From Ascoidea rubescens DSM 1968 (Eukaryota; Ascomycota; Saccharomycetes; Ascoideales; Ascoideaceae), in assembly GCF_001661345.1 (NCBI RefSeq), contig NW_017962916.1, positions 1,038,461-1,102,460 on the forward strand: DNA of 64,000 nt, in the 5' to 3' direction. A program made the translations under genes and the position numbers. Below are positions 36,315-46,800 of the stretch, one piece after another. How positions within the stretch are numbered: the first letter of the stretch is position 1; each line of letters starts with the position of its first letter. The notes beneath the pieces were generated by a model that worked only from the letters and a program-made list of their open reading frames with translations, did no database searches and was not told the DNA's origin.

Positions 36315-36840
36315 AAAAATCAAATGCGCTACGCCCAAGAAACTCATAATTTAGAATACATTCAAGGCAAGTTATCTTGTCCTAAAATGCACCAATATTA
36401 CCCAAAGCACCCCAAAATATATATTGGAATGGAGTACATTTGTGGAAAGAGGTTAAGTGATATATGGCCAGAAATGAATGAAGAAGAGAACGTTATTGCT
36501 ATCAACAAAGTATCAAATGAATTAAGTAAATTATGAAAGGACCAAGCTAATAAGATATGTGGAATCAATGATATAGTTATTGAGGACCCATTGTTTCTGC
36601 AATTGAAAATTAAATCTGAGAAAAAGTTTAACGAGCATATTGCATCGTTTGTTCAAAATAGCAAGAGGCTAAATTGATTGGTATATGGAACTTTATCCAC
36701 AGAGAGCAAAATACGTCTTTTTCATGGAGAATTGAATTTTGAGGATATTTTTGTTAGATAAGATTTAACTGTTGTTTTCATCAATTGGCAGTGCATGGGT
36801 TTTTTACCTGAACACATTGAGATTGGATGAAACTTTTATC
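36315..36840 (+). pseudogene. Broken APH-family (kinase-fold phosphotransferase) gene, copy 2
   Basis: One frame reads MRYAQETHNLEYIQ, KLSCPKMHQYYPKHPKI, YIGMEYICGKRLSDIWPEM, then IEDPLFLQLKI, KIRLFHGELNFEDIFVR and DLTVVFINWQCMGFLPEHIE. These align with the hinge, catalytic loop (HGDxN, here HGELN) and metal-binding DW (here NW) regions of APH-like kinases. Four in-frame stops break the frame but I saw no frame change across about 500 bp. The N-lobe is missing or unrecognisable. It resembles copy 1 at about 25-30% identity by eye, so the two are old paralogs and not a recent duplication. Confidence 0.75.
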
Positions 36841-37255
36841 TATAATTCTTTGAATGATGGTATTTCCTCACGTCTTGTATATCGAGATCATGTAAGTAGG
36901 GATGCCATAATGGTATTTAGCCATTTCACAGATATAATGTGGTAATAAATTTGAACTTGCCAGAACTACAATTATCGAGTCTTCCATCTGTTTACAGATG
37001 TTATTGGATAGTTTTACTCTTATCACTCCAAACCTCCCGTGGGAACAGGATATATTTCTCGATCTGAAATACTGTGGGCCGTTTTCCCTTGAAGTGTGGG
37101 ATGTTTCCCAGAGCTCGATGAAGAATATGACTCAATAACAAGTTGGGGTTCTCGCTCAATTGCAAAAGAGAGAAAGAAAGAAAAGAGTAATTAGAAAGAA
37201 CAGTTCTTCCTGATTTCTATTTCTGTTTCGCTATCCCAACTCGTCGCAACTCATA
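36841..37255 (+). other. HOM2 promoter region
   Basis: About 415 bp of non-coding sequence after the broken APH-like gene. It includes the TGACTCA site at 37128-37134 and a purine-rich AAAGAGAGAAAGAAAG tract close to the start codon. Confidence 0.55.
37128..37134. promoter_or_regulatory. Gcn4-type site TGACTCA upstream of HOM2
   Basis: A perfect TGACTCA lies 122 bp upstream of the HOM2 ATG. Gcn4 activates amino-acid biosynthesis genes, including those of the aspartate pathway, through this sequence. Confidence 0.75.
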
Positions 37256-38347
37256 ATGTCTCCCATTATAAAGAAAAAGGCTGGTGTTTTAGGTGCAACA
37301 GGAAGTGTTGGCCAACGTTTTATTCTTCTATTAGCTGAGCATCCAGACTTTGAACTATCAGTTTTAGGTGCCTCTCCTCGTTCAGCTGGTAAGAAATATA
37401 AAGATGCAGTCACTTGGAAACAAGTTGATTTACTACCTGAATCCTCATCCGAAATTGTTGTTTGCGAGTGTAAAGCGGAATACTTTGCTGACTGTGATGT
37501 GGTTTTCAGTGGATTAGATGCTGATTTTGCTGGTGAGATTGAAAAAGAATTTGTGGACAATGGCCTTGTAATTGTTTCAAATGCTAAAAACTACAGAAGA
37601 GACCCAAATGTTCCCCTAGTTGTTCCAATTGTAAATGTTGATCATATCGATCTTATTGAAAACACAATCAAAAATCAAACTGATAAAAAAGGTTTTCAAA
37701 TTTGCATTTCTAATTGTTCAACCGCTGGTTTAGTTGCTCCTTTGAAACCTTTAATCGAAAAGTTTGGTCCAATTGAATTTTTAACTGCTACTACACTACA
37801 AGCTATCTCTGGTGCTGGATTTTCTCCAGGTGTGTCTGGTATTGATATATTAGACAATATTGTTCCCTATATATCTGGCGAGGAAGAAAAAATGGAGTGG
37901 GAGGTCAAGAAGATATTAGGCTCTTATGAAACATCATCTAATGAGATTAAACTACTTTCGGATAAAGAGATTAAAGTCTCTGCTCAGTGCAACAGAGTCC
38001 CTGTTTCTGATGGACATACTGAATGTATTAGTTTTAAGTTCAAGTCAAGACCTGCTCCTTCTGTTGAACAAGTTAAACAAGCAATGAGCGAATATGTCTG
38101 CGATGCTTACAAACTTGGTTGTCCTTCTGCTCCTCCTCATTCAATAATTGTTTTAGATGAAGCTAATAGACCTCAGCCAAGATTAGATAGAAATAGAGGA
38201 AATGGTTATGCTGTTACTGTTGGAAGAGTTAGAGAAGATCCAATTTTTGATTTCAAAATGGTTGTCTTATCCCATAATACTATAATTGGAGCTGCTGGTG
38301 CTGGTATTCTAATTGCAGAATACTTGTTAGCTAAAAGGCTTATTTAA
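37256..38347 (+). CDS. HOM2: Aspartate-semialdehyde dehydrogenase
   Basis: The 363-residue protein catalyses the second step of the threonine/methionine branch, reducing aspartyl phosphate to aspartate semialdehyde with NADPH. Visible motifs are the N-terminal nucleotide-binding GATGSVGQRF (12-22), FSGLDADFAGEIE, the active-site SNCSTAG with Cys154, and LQAISGAGFSPGVSG. The length matches the fungal enzyme. The start is the ATG at 37256 (MSPIIKKKAG). It converges with RGD2 across 229 bp. No CTG codons were seen in the frame. Confidence 0.97.
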   Translation: MSPIIKKKAGVLGATGSVGQRFILLLAEHPDFELSVLGASPRSAGKKYKDAVTWKQVDLLPESSSEIVVCECKAEYFADCDVVFSGLDADFAGEIEKEFVDNGLVIVSNAKNYRRDPNVPLVVPIVNVDHIDLIENTIKNQTDKKGFQICISNCSTAGLVAPLKPLIEKFGPIEFLTATTLQAISGAGFSPGVSGIDILDNIVPYISGEEEKMEWEVKKILGSYETSSNEIKLLSDKEIKVSAQCNRVPVSDGHTECISFKFKSRPAPSVEQVKQAMSEYVCDAYKLGCPSAPPHSIIVLDEANRPQPRLDRNRGNGYAVTVGRVREDPIFDFKMVVLSHNTIIGAAGAGILIAEYLLAKRLI

Positions 38348-38576
38348 AATTAGTTGAATTTTATTTACTTGAAGTTCAAAATTTCAAAAAGCAGTGTAAT
38401 GAATGACTTTATTTATAGATATATAAATTGACAAAAATCAACAACAAACCTATTACTTCTATAATAATAAGTAAAAAAAAAACAAAAAAAAAATAAGAAA
38501 AGTATCAAAATTTAACATAAAAAAATCTCTACCTAAAACACAATATAAAAACCACTATCCTTTTAAATAAGTCACA

Positions 38577-40961
38577 CTAATCAATGATAATGGGATTGTC
38601 TGGACCAGCTTGGATTTTTTCAACAACTTTGCTGTCGATTTCATTGATTCCATCAACATTTCCCTTATCAACTGAAAGTTTTAAGCTTCCAGATTCTCCA
38701 GATTCAAATGATTGTTTTGAATCTGTTCTTGAAACTTTGGAAACCTTGGAGTTATTTCTTGAAATTGATTTTTTGGTTTTGGATAAACCTTGATTAGACT
38801 TCTTTAACTCTTTGAAAATAGGTTTTTTGAAGACTATTAAGTCATTTAATAGTTTAAATGGATGCTTATCACTAAAAATGGAATTATTTTGAACTGGAGA
38901 TCTAAGAATACAGTTGGCATAGTCATGACAAATTTCTGATTTCACATACTCAGATTTAGTAAGTTTACCATTAACTAATTCATTTAAAGCTTCACTTTTA
39001 GAAATGGTGTCAATGAATTGTTCAAAATGAGACACAATTGCATTCAAAGTAATAATATTTGGTTTAGGTAAAGAAGATAATGCGTTTGTGATGGCATTAA
39101 TTCTCTGATCATCATCTGCTTCATAGTCAATGTAAATTCTTTTAAAGACATCATAAAGTTTGCTTGGAATAATTGAATCTGGCAACTCTAACAAATACAA
39201 TTTTAGCAAACCAGTTATAACCTGAGGGGTTTTAATATAGTTCTTCAAGACACTAATCGAATATTCCCTTGTAATTTTTTTTTGAGGATCATTAAACTCG
39301 TTCCTCAATTGATGAACCAATTGTAGCTTGGAAGTTGTTAACCATGCAGCAATTCTATTATCATCAGTTTCCATGTCTAAATATATCGAGTTGATATAAT
39401 TCAAAATATTAGTGACTATCAATGGAGCATTTTTATCATCATCTCGGCATTTGGTTTGCAAATTGACACCAAAATTGGAGAGAATTTTTGAACTGAAATA
39501 ATCTTCGTATACCTTGACTTTGGGGATGAAAAATCCAGTTCTATAATTTTCAATTAAAAATGATAAATCTTTTCTTGGATCAATAGATTCTTGAAACATT
39601 TTAGCTTCTTTAAGGCAATCTATGAAAATTGAAGATTTTCTCGAAAAAATATCTAAAAAGTCATAAGAGATTTTTTGGATTGCCTTTAATCTATCTGACT
39701 CACATCTTTGCATAAACTCAAGGTGATCCATTATTAGCTCCTCTAATTTTAATCTGGATTCATCAAGATATTGGATCGAGGCCGCATATTCATTATCCAA
39801 CCTTTTCAAATCTTTAAGAATTTTATTGTAATTTTCTTTATTTGTTTCCGTTACAACAAATTTGTCTTTGACACCATCAAAGTAAGAAGCAATGGCGGAA
39901 GGACCAATTGTAGTACTTGTTCTATGAATTAAGGTTGCACTTGGTAAAGATTTCTTTTCTTTTTCGACTTCATTTGAATTTTGTTCTGAATTAAATGGTA
40001 TATCTGCTAGTTTATAAGCCTCATTCTTCCATTGATAGTATAATTTAGAACTATTGGCAAAATCATTGGAAGCAAAAATAATGGATCTCAAAAACCCTTC
40101 TTCAATCAAGTCCTGACCAGCGAGTTCAGCTTTCTCAAGATTTTGAATCTGAAGAGTTTTTTGAATTGCTTGTACAATATTAGAACCTGTTGATACCTTA
40201 TCATAAGTAACAAGAAACCTTTTAATGGACGTGACCTGAACTTGGTTCAATAACTGCTTTATAATTTCCTTCATTTGTGGCTCGTCATATTCTGCTCCAC
40301 CTAAATAATAGACAACCGGCTCTTTGATTGAAGGTTTTTCCTCAACAGAAACGTCATCTTTAAGAATATTTATTTCAGCAGAGTCGTTTAAGTTGATATT
40401 TTCCAAATCATCATTTATTGAGGATAACTCACTAATCAAAGTACCTTCATCAAGACTTTTTTTATCCAACTTTTGCTTAAAATCCTCTGCAAATTTATAC
40501 TTGATAAAATATTTGTTTTTTGAATGTAATGTATCTTTAAGAACTGTTTTATACTTTGTAATGTTTTCAAGAACAAAATTTTCTGAGAAATTAATTCTTT
40601 CTTTGTGTTCAATAGACCATTTTCTAAAAGGGCTTAAAACTAACAAGTCAATGTCCTGAGAAATTTTAATTCGTGACGAGCCTTCTTTGATCATAGAATC
40701 ATTGATGCCTTTAAAGGAGTTTTTAACGGAAGGGTTCAAGTCGATATTATCTGATGGATTCAAGACCAAGTTGTTATCAGAACAGATTTGATGGAGGGAG
40801 TTACCATATGAGAGCTCAAGATTTTTTCTATCTGTAAAAAGGGCTAAAATTTTTTCATTTTCTAAACAGCCTTTCCTCAATTGGCTATAGAGTAGAACCA
40901 ACCCAGACTCATAGTCGTCTTGATTAGACCAAAACGAGTTTTGAAAAGATAATTTTGACAT
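38577..40961 (-). CDS. RGD2: Rho GTPase-activating protein with F-BAR, DEP and RhoGAP domains
   Basis: The 794-residue protein starts at ATG 40961. The N-terminal FCH/F-BAR part (SFWSNQDDYESGLVLLYSQL) is interrupted by a DEP-like domain at about 215-325, then the F-BAR helices continue to about 480. A RhoGAP-like domain spans about 505-700 and a Ser/Lys-rich tail follows. This insertion of DEP within F-BAR is the Rgd2 arrangement. In S. cerevisiae Rgd2 acts on Cdc42 and Rho5. In the RhoGAP domain the usual GxxRxSG arginine-finger segment reads NRIAAWLTTSKLQLVHQL, so the canonical finger is not evident. Confidence 0.88.
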   Translation of the reverse strand: MSKLSFQNSFWSNQDDYESGLVLLYSQLRKGCLENEKILALFTDRKNLELSYGNSLHQICSDNNLVLNPSDNIDLNPSVKNSFKGINDSMIKEGSSRIKISQDIDLLVLSPFRKWSIEHKERINFSENFVLENITKYKTVLKDTLHSKNKYFIKYKFAEDFKQKLDKKSLDEGTLISELSSINDDLENINLNDSAEINILKDDVSVEEKPSIKEPVVYYLGGAEYDEPQMKEIIKQLLNQVQVTSIKRFLVTYDKVSTGSNIVQAIQKTLQIQNLEKAELAGQDLIEEGFLRSIIFASNDFANSSKLYYQWKNEAYKLADIPFNSEQNSNEVEKEKKSLPSATLIHRTSTTIGPSAIASYFDGVKDKFVVTETNKENYNKILKDLKRLDNEYAASIQYLDESRLKLEELIMDHLEFMQRCESDRLKAIQKISYDFLDIFSRKSSIFIDCLKEAKMFQESIDPRKDLSFLIENYRTGFFIPKVKVYEDYFSSKILSNFGVNLQTKCRDDDKNAPLIVTNILNYINSIYLDMETDDNRIAAWLTTSKLQLVHQLRNEFNDPQKKITREYSISVLKNYIKTPQVITGLLKLYLLELPDSIIPSKLYDVFKRIYIDYEADDDQRINAITNALSSLPKPNIITLNAIVSHFEQFIDTISKSEALNELVNGKLTKSEYVKSEICHDYANCILRSPVQNNSIFSDKHPFKLLNDLIVFKKPIFKELKKSNQGLSKTKKSISRNNSKVSKVSRTDSKQSFESGESGSLKLSVDKGNVDGINEIDSKVVEKIQAGPDNPIIID

Positions 40962-41614
40962 TATTCAACAGTTGGTAGAAAGGATTATGAGGTTAGAAAA
41001 GAATGGCTAAATAACTGAGATGTGAAGACGAGTATCCTTTTCGGGATCTAGTGGATTAGTGGTGGTTAATACCAAAAACGTTGCAGTGATCCAGACTTGG
41101 AGCTGATGCAAAATGGGATGGAAACAACAGAAGAATAGCTTTCTTCTAGAAAATCTCTCGGAAGACAGTGATTGATTAAATAGCAATTAGATTTCCAGAT
41201 TAAACTTGAAACCTCACAAATAAAAATAGAACTGAAAGTGAACCGGAATTACTTTTTCTGTTTTTACACGTTATGTTACCACCAATTAGTTAGAATGGTC
41301 GGTGAGGGAGTGTTGCTACGTTTATTACGTTTATTACGTTTATTACGTTTATTACGTTTATTACATTCAATGGTTCAAGAAAACATAGAGCTATAAACTA
41401 AATAGTCTTCAGTGTGACCATCTATGGTATATACATATAAAAAGTCTTCTAAGATCAAATGTTCCACCTCTGGAATAACAGAAATGCAATATATTGAAAC
41501 CTTCCAGCTTTAAGGTTGAACATTTTTGTATTTGGATTTATTTGAGATTCACCAATTTTTTTTCACTTTTTAGTTTAGATTTTGATACCCCTACTTCTCT
41601 AGTTTTTAGCTTGC
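40962..41614 (-). other. RGD2 upstream region
   Basis: 653 bp between the RGD2 start and the stop of the next gene on the same strand. It includes the 9-bp ACGTTTATT array described separately; no coding frame. Confidence 0.5.
41318..41362. repeat. Five tandem copies of a 9-bp ACGTTTATT unit
   Basis: Five perfect head-to-tail copies lie about 360 bp upstream of the RGD2 start. On the other strand the unit reads AATAAACGT, and each copy brings an AATAAACG that resembles forkhead-type TAAACA cores. Confidence 0.85.
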
Positions 41615-43639
41615 TCATGGTTTTGGTTTTTTTTGGTTTTCGTTATTTTGAATCTCTTCTAAATTTACTGTAATTTCAATATTTTCTTCAATCTCATCTA
41701 AATTTGCTGAGTTTTCGCTTAAGTTTTCTGTAATTGCAAAACTTTCTTGAATTTTGTTTAAATTTTTTTGAATTTTGTTTAAATTTTCTTGAATCTCATC
41801 TACATTTTGTGGATTTTCATTTGAATCTTCTGTAATTGCAAAATTTTCTTGAATCTCATTTAAGTTTTCTCGATTTTCAATTAAATTATCTTGAATCTCA
41901 TCTAAATTTTCCGTATTTAGAATATTTTCTTGAAATTTATTTAAATTTTGTTGAACTTTATTTAACTTTTCTTGAATCTCATTTAGATTTTGTTGAATCC
42001 CATTCAAATTTTCCGGGGTTTCATCTAAATTTTCTGAATTTTCGTCTAAATATTTTGAATTTTTGTCTAAATCTTTTGAATTTTCTTGCTTTTCAATTGC
42101 TTTCAACAAATTCAATTTTTGTTTTTCAAGGGTGAATGATTGTTTAAATAATTTTAGTTTCTTTTCTAGTTCTATTTCATCAAGCTTTTGCATTTGGTCT
42201 GTTTTTGTTTTTATCTCATTTCTTTTTGATTTATCTAACTTTTCCTTTTCAGATTTTGTTAACCATACTGAACTCTCAACATCTAAACCAGAGCCACTGC
42301 CACTATTGCTTAACCATTTTCTATATAATTTTGTAAGTAGAGACTGTTGGTTGATACTGAAATAACCGAGAAATCGATTATTTTTGGTTATACTGTTTCT
42401 ATCATTATACTTTTTTGTTTCAAACATAGTGTTAACTTCATTATTGTAAAAATTATAAAATCCATCGTACGGTGTGCCCAACGACTGTAGATCAGATGGG
42501 TTGAATTTTTTATTAACTATAGTTGGGGATTGGGCTTCACTGATTTCTTGTTCTATCATCTTCAATCGCTTTACATTATAAATTTCGGAGTAATTAGCAC
42601 AAAATTTATTAATTCTCAATTCAGGATCGCATAGTTTCAAGGCAGCAATCAAAGTATAGTAAGCATCATTAGCACCATTGTGTAAATAAACTCCTGGAAT
42701 TCCCAATTTATATAACACATATGATAATTTTGATTTTAGAGCATTCTTACCAGTTGCAGTCATTTGCCAAATCGACGATGTGTCTATAATATCATATTTA
42801 TCAGAATCAATTGAAAACTTGAAAGACTTTGAAATAAAAGCCTGGTCAGAAGAAAAATGATGGCCAACAAATGCAATGTTTGTAAAACCTTGATAATAGT
42901 TAACGATTGTGTCTAGGATTAATTTGATGCTATTGTTATCAACAACATACGATACTCCATTGATGAATCTATGTTTATTATTTGGAACATATTGGGTGTT
43001 GTACAATTTGATATTTTCTTTGATTAAAAAATGCAAATTGATTATATCTGGAAATGGCGAATTTTTTTGATTTATTGGATCATATATTGCAATACCAAAT
43101 TCAGTGCAAGACGAATGAGAACGTTCAAACACTTCTAGATCAATTGAGATTAAAACTGTTTTCTTATCATTGCAAATCGAAATCCATCGTTTAAGTTTGT
43201 CATAATCAAGACCACTGGATTTTGCACGTATAGAGTACTTTTTTTTCAAAAAGGCCAAGAAGGTTTCTCTCATATCTACTAGTTTAAGAGCTTTTTCTAT
43301 GTTTTGCAATTGATCCAAACTATGTGTTTGGCAATTTGTAGAAAAGCCATCTGGATTTTTCTTTGATAAAGCAGAGGAGGTTCTGGAATTTCGAACTTTC
43401 AATCTATTTATCAAATGATTGATATTGAATCTTGATGAAAGGGAATCCTCAGGAAGAAAGGCAAACTCGAAGATCTGATTGCTGTCCAGCGAAGACTGTG
43501 GATGTTTTGACCCGGACAAAGTTTTGTAGGTTTCTCCAGGCTTGAGAAACAAACAAACAGAAGTAGTTGGTGTCTTTGCAGCAATTCTTTTGGCAACAAA
43601 TAAAGGCAAACCACAGATCCACTTTTTTCGACTGAGCAT
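41615..43639 (-). CDS. Gfd2/YDR514C-like protein with DEDDh exonuclease fold
   Basis: The 674-residue protein starts at ATG 43639; the frame runs three codons further up to a GTG. Residues about 160-340 form an RNase H-like DEDDh domain: ISIDLEVFE (Asp167, Glu169), VGHHFSSDQAF (Asp265) and LHNGANDAYYTLIAA (His320, Asp325). This pattern and the ERSHSSCTEFGIAIYDP stretch match S. cerevisiae Gfd2 and YDR514C. Gfd2 was found as a suppressor of the mRNA export helicase Dbp5. The N-terminus is basic (MLSRKKWICGLP...). From about residue 510 the protein is lysine-rich and ends in many NLDEIQENLN-like heptad repeats. Catalytic residues look intact. Confidence 0.75.
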   Translation of the reverse strand: MLSRKKWICGLPLFVAKRIAAKTPTTSVCLFLKPGETYKTLSGSKHPQSSLDSNQIFEFAFLPEDSLSSRFNINHLINRLKVRNSRTSSALSKKNPDGFSTNCQTHSLDQLQNIEKALKLVDMRETFLAFLKKKYSIRAKSSGLDYDKLKRWISICNDKKTVLISIDLEVFERSHSSCTEFGIAIYDPINQKNSPFPDIINLHFLIKENIKLYNTQYVPNNKHRFINGVSYVVDNNSIKLILDTIVNYYQGFTNIAFVGHHFSSDQAFISKSFKFSIDSDKYDIIDTSSIWQMTATGKNALKSKLSYVLYKLGIPGVYLHNGANDAYYTLIAALKLCDPELRINKFCANYSEIYNVKRLKMIEQEISEAQSPTIVNKKFNPSDLQSLGTPYDGFYNFYNNEVNTMFETKKYNDRNSITKNNRFLGYFSINQQSLLTKLYRKWLSNSGSGSGLDVESSVWLTKSEKEKLDKSKRNEIKTKTDQMQKLDEIELEKKLKLFKQSFTLEKQKLNLLKAIEKQENSKDLDKNSKYLDENSENLDETPENLNGIQQNLNEIQEKLNKVQQNLNKFQENILNTENLDEIQDNLIENRENLNEIQENFAITEDSNENPQNVDEIQENLNKIQKNLNKIQESFAITENLSENSANLDEIEENIEITVNLEEIQNNENQKKPKP

Positions 43640-43711
43640 TGTTTCCACTTAACCTGATCTCAAACAACAGTGAAAAAAATCGCTGAAAAAAGATTCTTTT
43701 CAGTGAGAGCG

Positions 43712-43717
43712 CACGTG
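43712..43717. promoter_or_regulatory. CACGTG box upstream of the Gfd2-like gene
   Basis: CACGTG (context GCACGTGCC) is 73 bp upstream of the ATG at 43639, between it and the SKI3 stop. Confidence 0.45.
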
Positions 43718-43828
43718 CCAATTTTCGATAAAATGGGAGATTTCTTTTTGACCGGTGTTCGTTAAACATTCGCTCGGCGAACACTTGTTTGTGACCAAGA
43801 AGCGTGTTTGGACTGGAACGAACAATGC

Positions 43829-46800
43829 TCAAAAAAATGGTCTGAGATCTGGCCTTGGGTACAAAAAAACGCTTCTCTGCACTGCCTTTTTGCTGCTGTT
43901 TTTGAGATATAGTCTGGCTAAATCTCCAGCATAGACTTGCGTCTGTCTTCCAGTAGCAATTTCTAGAGAGGCATCTTTATTGACTGTTTCCCACACTGCC
44001 CAGTCGTTGGGAAACAACATGATTTGGCGTTGCCATTCTTTCGTCCCCTCGAAATCACCTTTAGGGTAGAGCTTCATTTTCAATATTGCAAGAATTTTAG
44101 GAACGTTGTGCAACAAAGAGTCTTCAAGTGCCTCTTCTAGAGACAAATGCTCTAGTTCCTCTTTGACATACTGCATTATTTGATGATCATTTTCTAAAAT
44201 TGAAATCGCCCCCAATGTCAACAAAATCAGCACAGATTTACCGTTGATTTCGATGTTCTCTAATAACTCTTCTAGTGCTGCGTCTTTAGTTTCTTCTGTG
44301 CTTAATGAGTACAAAATTTGAGATAGTAACAAGACCAATCTTTGAGTACTATGGAACATTTCTAGAATGATTTTAAACTGGTTTAATCCTAATTTCAACT
44401 CGTCTAAAAAGAAATTAGAAAGGCCAATGCAAATTCGAGCAGATAGAATGCACTTTAGCGCTGCATTTTTTTTTAATTCTTCCAGATCTACTTCTTCGAT
44501 ATCCTTATTTTCCAATTCTGTTTCCTCTAGTAAATCTAGAGCATATTCAGCCTCTTCAATCGACAATTCATACTCTCCACTACCAAGATATATTCTTGAT
44601 AATTGAGTTTTGACCTGAACAAATTGCAATAAAACCTTTTCACTTTCTTCCTTCTCATATTTGTTTTCCAATATTTCAGACAATTTATTTCCTAACTTTT
44701 TACCAACTTCATAGTCCTTCAATCTTTCAAAAATGATACATGCACATTCTAATCCAATTTCACTATTAGGGCCAAACTTCAAAAACCTCAATATCGCAAA
44801 ACTTGCCATACTTAAATCTTGTTTACTTGCAATACTACCATTATGCAATTTTTGGTTTATCACAGACAACGCAAATAATAATTGAGACGCCGGGTTCTTT
44901 CCATTGGAAACAACAAACGAATGTTTGAACAACTGATTGGATTTTTCAAAATTTTGCTCAAACTCCAAACAGAGTCCATCACCCAACCAACACGTTGATT
45001 CTTGTGGACATAATGATTGAGATTTACTAAACACTTTCTGCGCCAAATCAATATCCCCACAATTCAAATAAAGAACTCCCAAATTATTCCATACATTGTA
45101 GTCTTTAGATGCTAATGTGCTTGCTTTAATAAAACAATGTTGTGATATCCTTGGATTGATTGACATTAAACAAATGCCTAATCCTACCCAATAATCACTT
45201 ACTTGACTTTCTAGTTGAATAGCTTTTTTGAAACACTTAACTGATGAATCCCTAAATCTAATTGATTTATTATCCATTTTTCCATTCTTTTCAGAAGAAT
45301 TAAACAAATTTATAAATGACTCTAATTCGACCAACCCTAAATTATACCACCCCATTGACCTTAAAACTCTGGCAGTTTTGTTTTCCGATAAAATGGAAAT
45401 CAACCCAACTTTGGCTGATAGAATTGATAATATAGAACAAACCTTGATATAATCATTGTTTTGAATTTCTTTATCCACAAACTTATGTAATTGATCATAG
45501 TCTAATGACCATATATTATCAATTTGATTTATTTCATTAAAGATTTCAAAATTGTCATGAATAGTTGATTGGTAACCACTACCTTCTTTTTCATAATCTT
45601 TTAATGATGCAATAATAATTTCAACGATACTTTCCCATGGAATACTCTCAATTTTTTCTTTCACAGTTAAAAATAATCGAATGATATCTGTTATCGCTTT
45701 CCATAGTTTTACTGATTTGAAATTTAACTCACGAGCTCTTTTAATATAGTCAATAGCTTCCAAACAGTTTTCAATGCTTCTTCCATAAAAACCACCTTCT
45801 ACATTGCTCGTAGCTGATTCAATCAAAGTTTCGTAAAGAGCAATTACAATAGCAGACTCATTTGGTTTTAAATCAATCACTGTTTTTAGATTTATCAATG
45901 AAGATGGGTATTCCTTCAATGAACGTTGAGCAATGGCTAGTAAATACTTTGCATACCAATTATCTGGTTGAATTTTCAATGTATGATTGAAAACTTTTAC
46001 ACCTCCTTCGATTCTCCCACATTTTAAATAGCTCTCGCCCAACCCAATTAATGATTCAATATCAGTTTCATTACATCTCAAAGCAGTTGAAAAATGTACA
46101 ACAGCATTAACGTAATCTTGAACTTCAAGACATGAAGTTCCCAAAACACGATAAGGCCATGATTTATCATCGTTTTCGGTTAAATTTGCCAATAATGGTC
46201 TGGCCTTTGGAGATGATATTAACCGCTCACAAACTATTTTTGCGGTTTCCCAGTCAGATTTTGAGCAAAAAGTTTCAACAATATATCTTGCAGCTTCAAT
46301 TTCACCTGCATCAATTTCAAATGCGTTAAAAAAGCATTTGATAGCTTTATTTTCATCGCCATAATAGCTCAAATATATTTCTCCTAATGAAGTATAACTT
46401 GGTGCATAATTTCTAGATGACCTTAAAGAATCAATTAAATAATCATGGGCTAGTTTAACTATTTCTACTTTGATATTATCGTCGCTAATATCATCATAAT
46501 TTTGTTTTAAATACAACAAATAACTTTCGGCAATTCTCCAGTTAATTTTTGCTCTTAACTGATTGGTGACTGTGTCAACATGAGTAAGCGTTTCAAGACA
46601 CTTGACTAGCCCACGTCTACCTTCTTCAAATTCAGACAATTGAACCTGACACCAACTTAATTCCAACAATGTATCTGTGTCATCATGACCCTGATCCTCT
46701 AACACATCTTGAAAAAGAGCTTTTGCTTGTTCCAATTGTTTTTTTTCAATTAGGATTAAACCCTTTCCAATTTTTGCTTTTTTATTATTGGGAAATTCAA

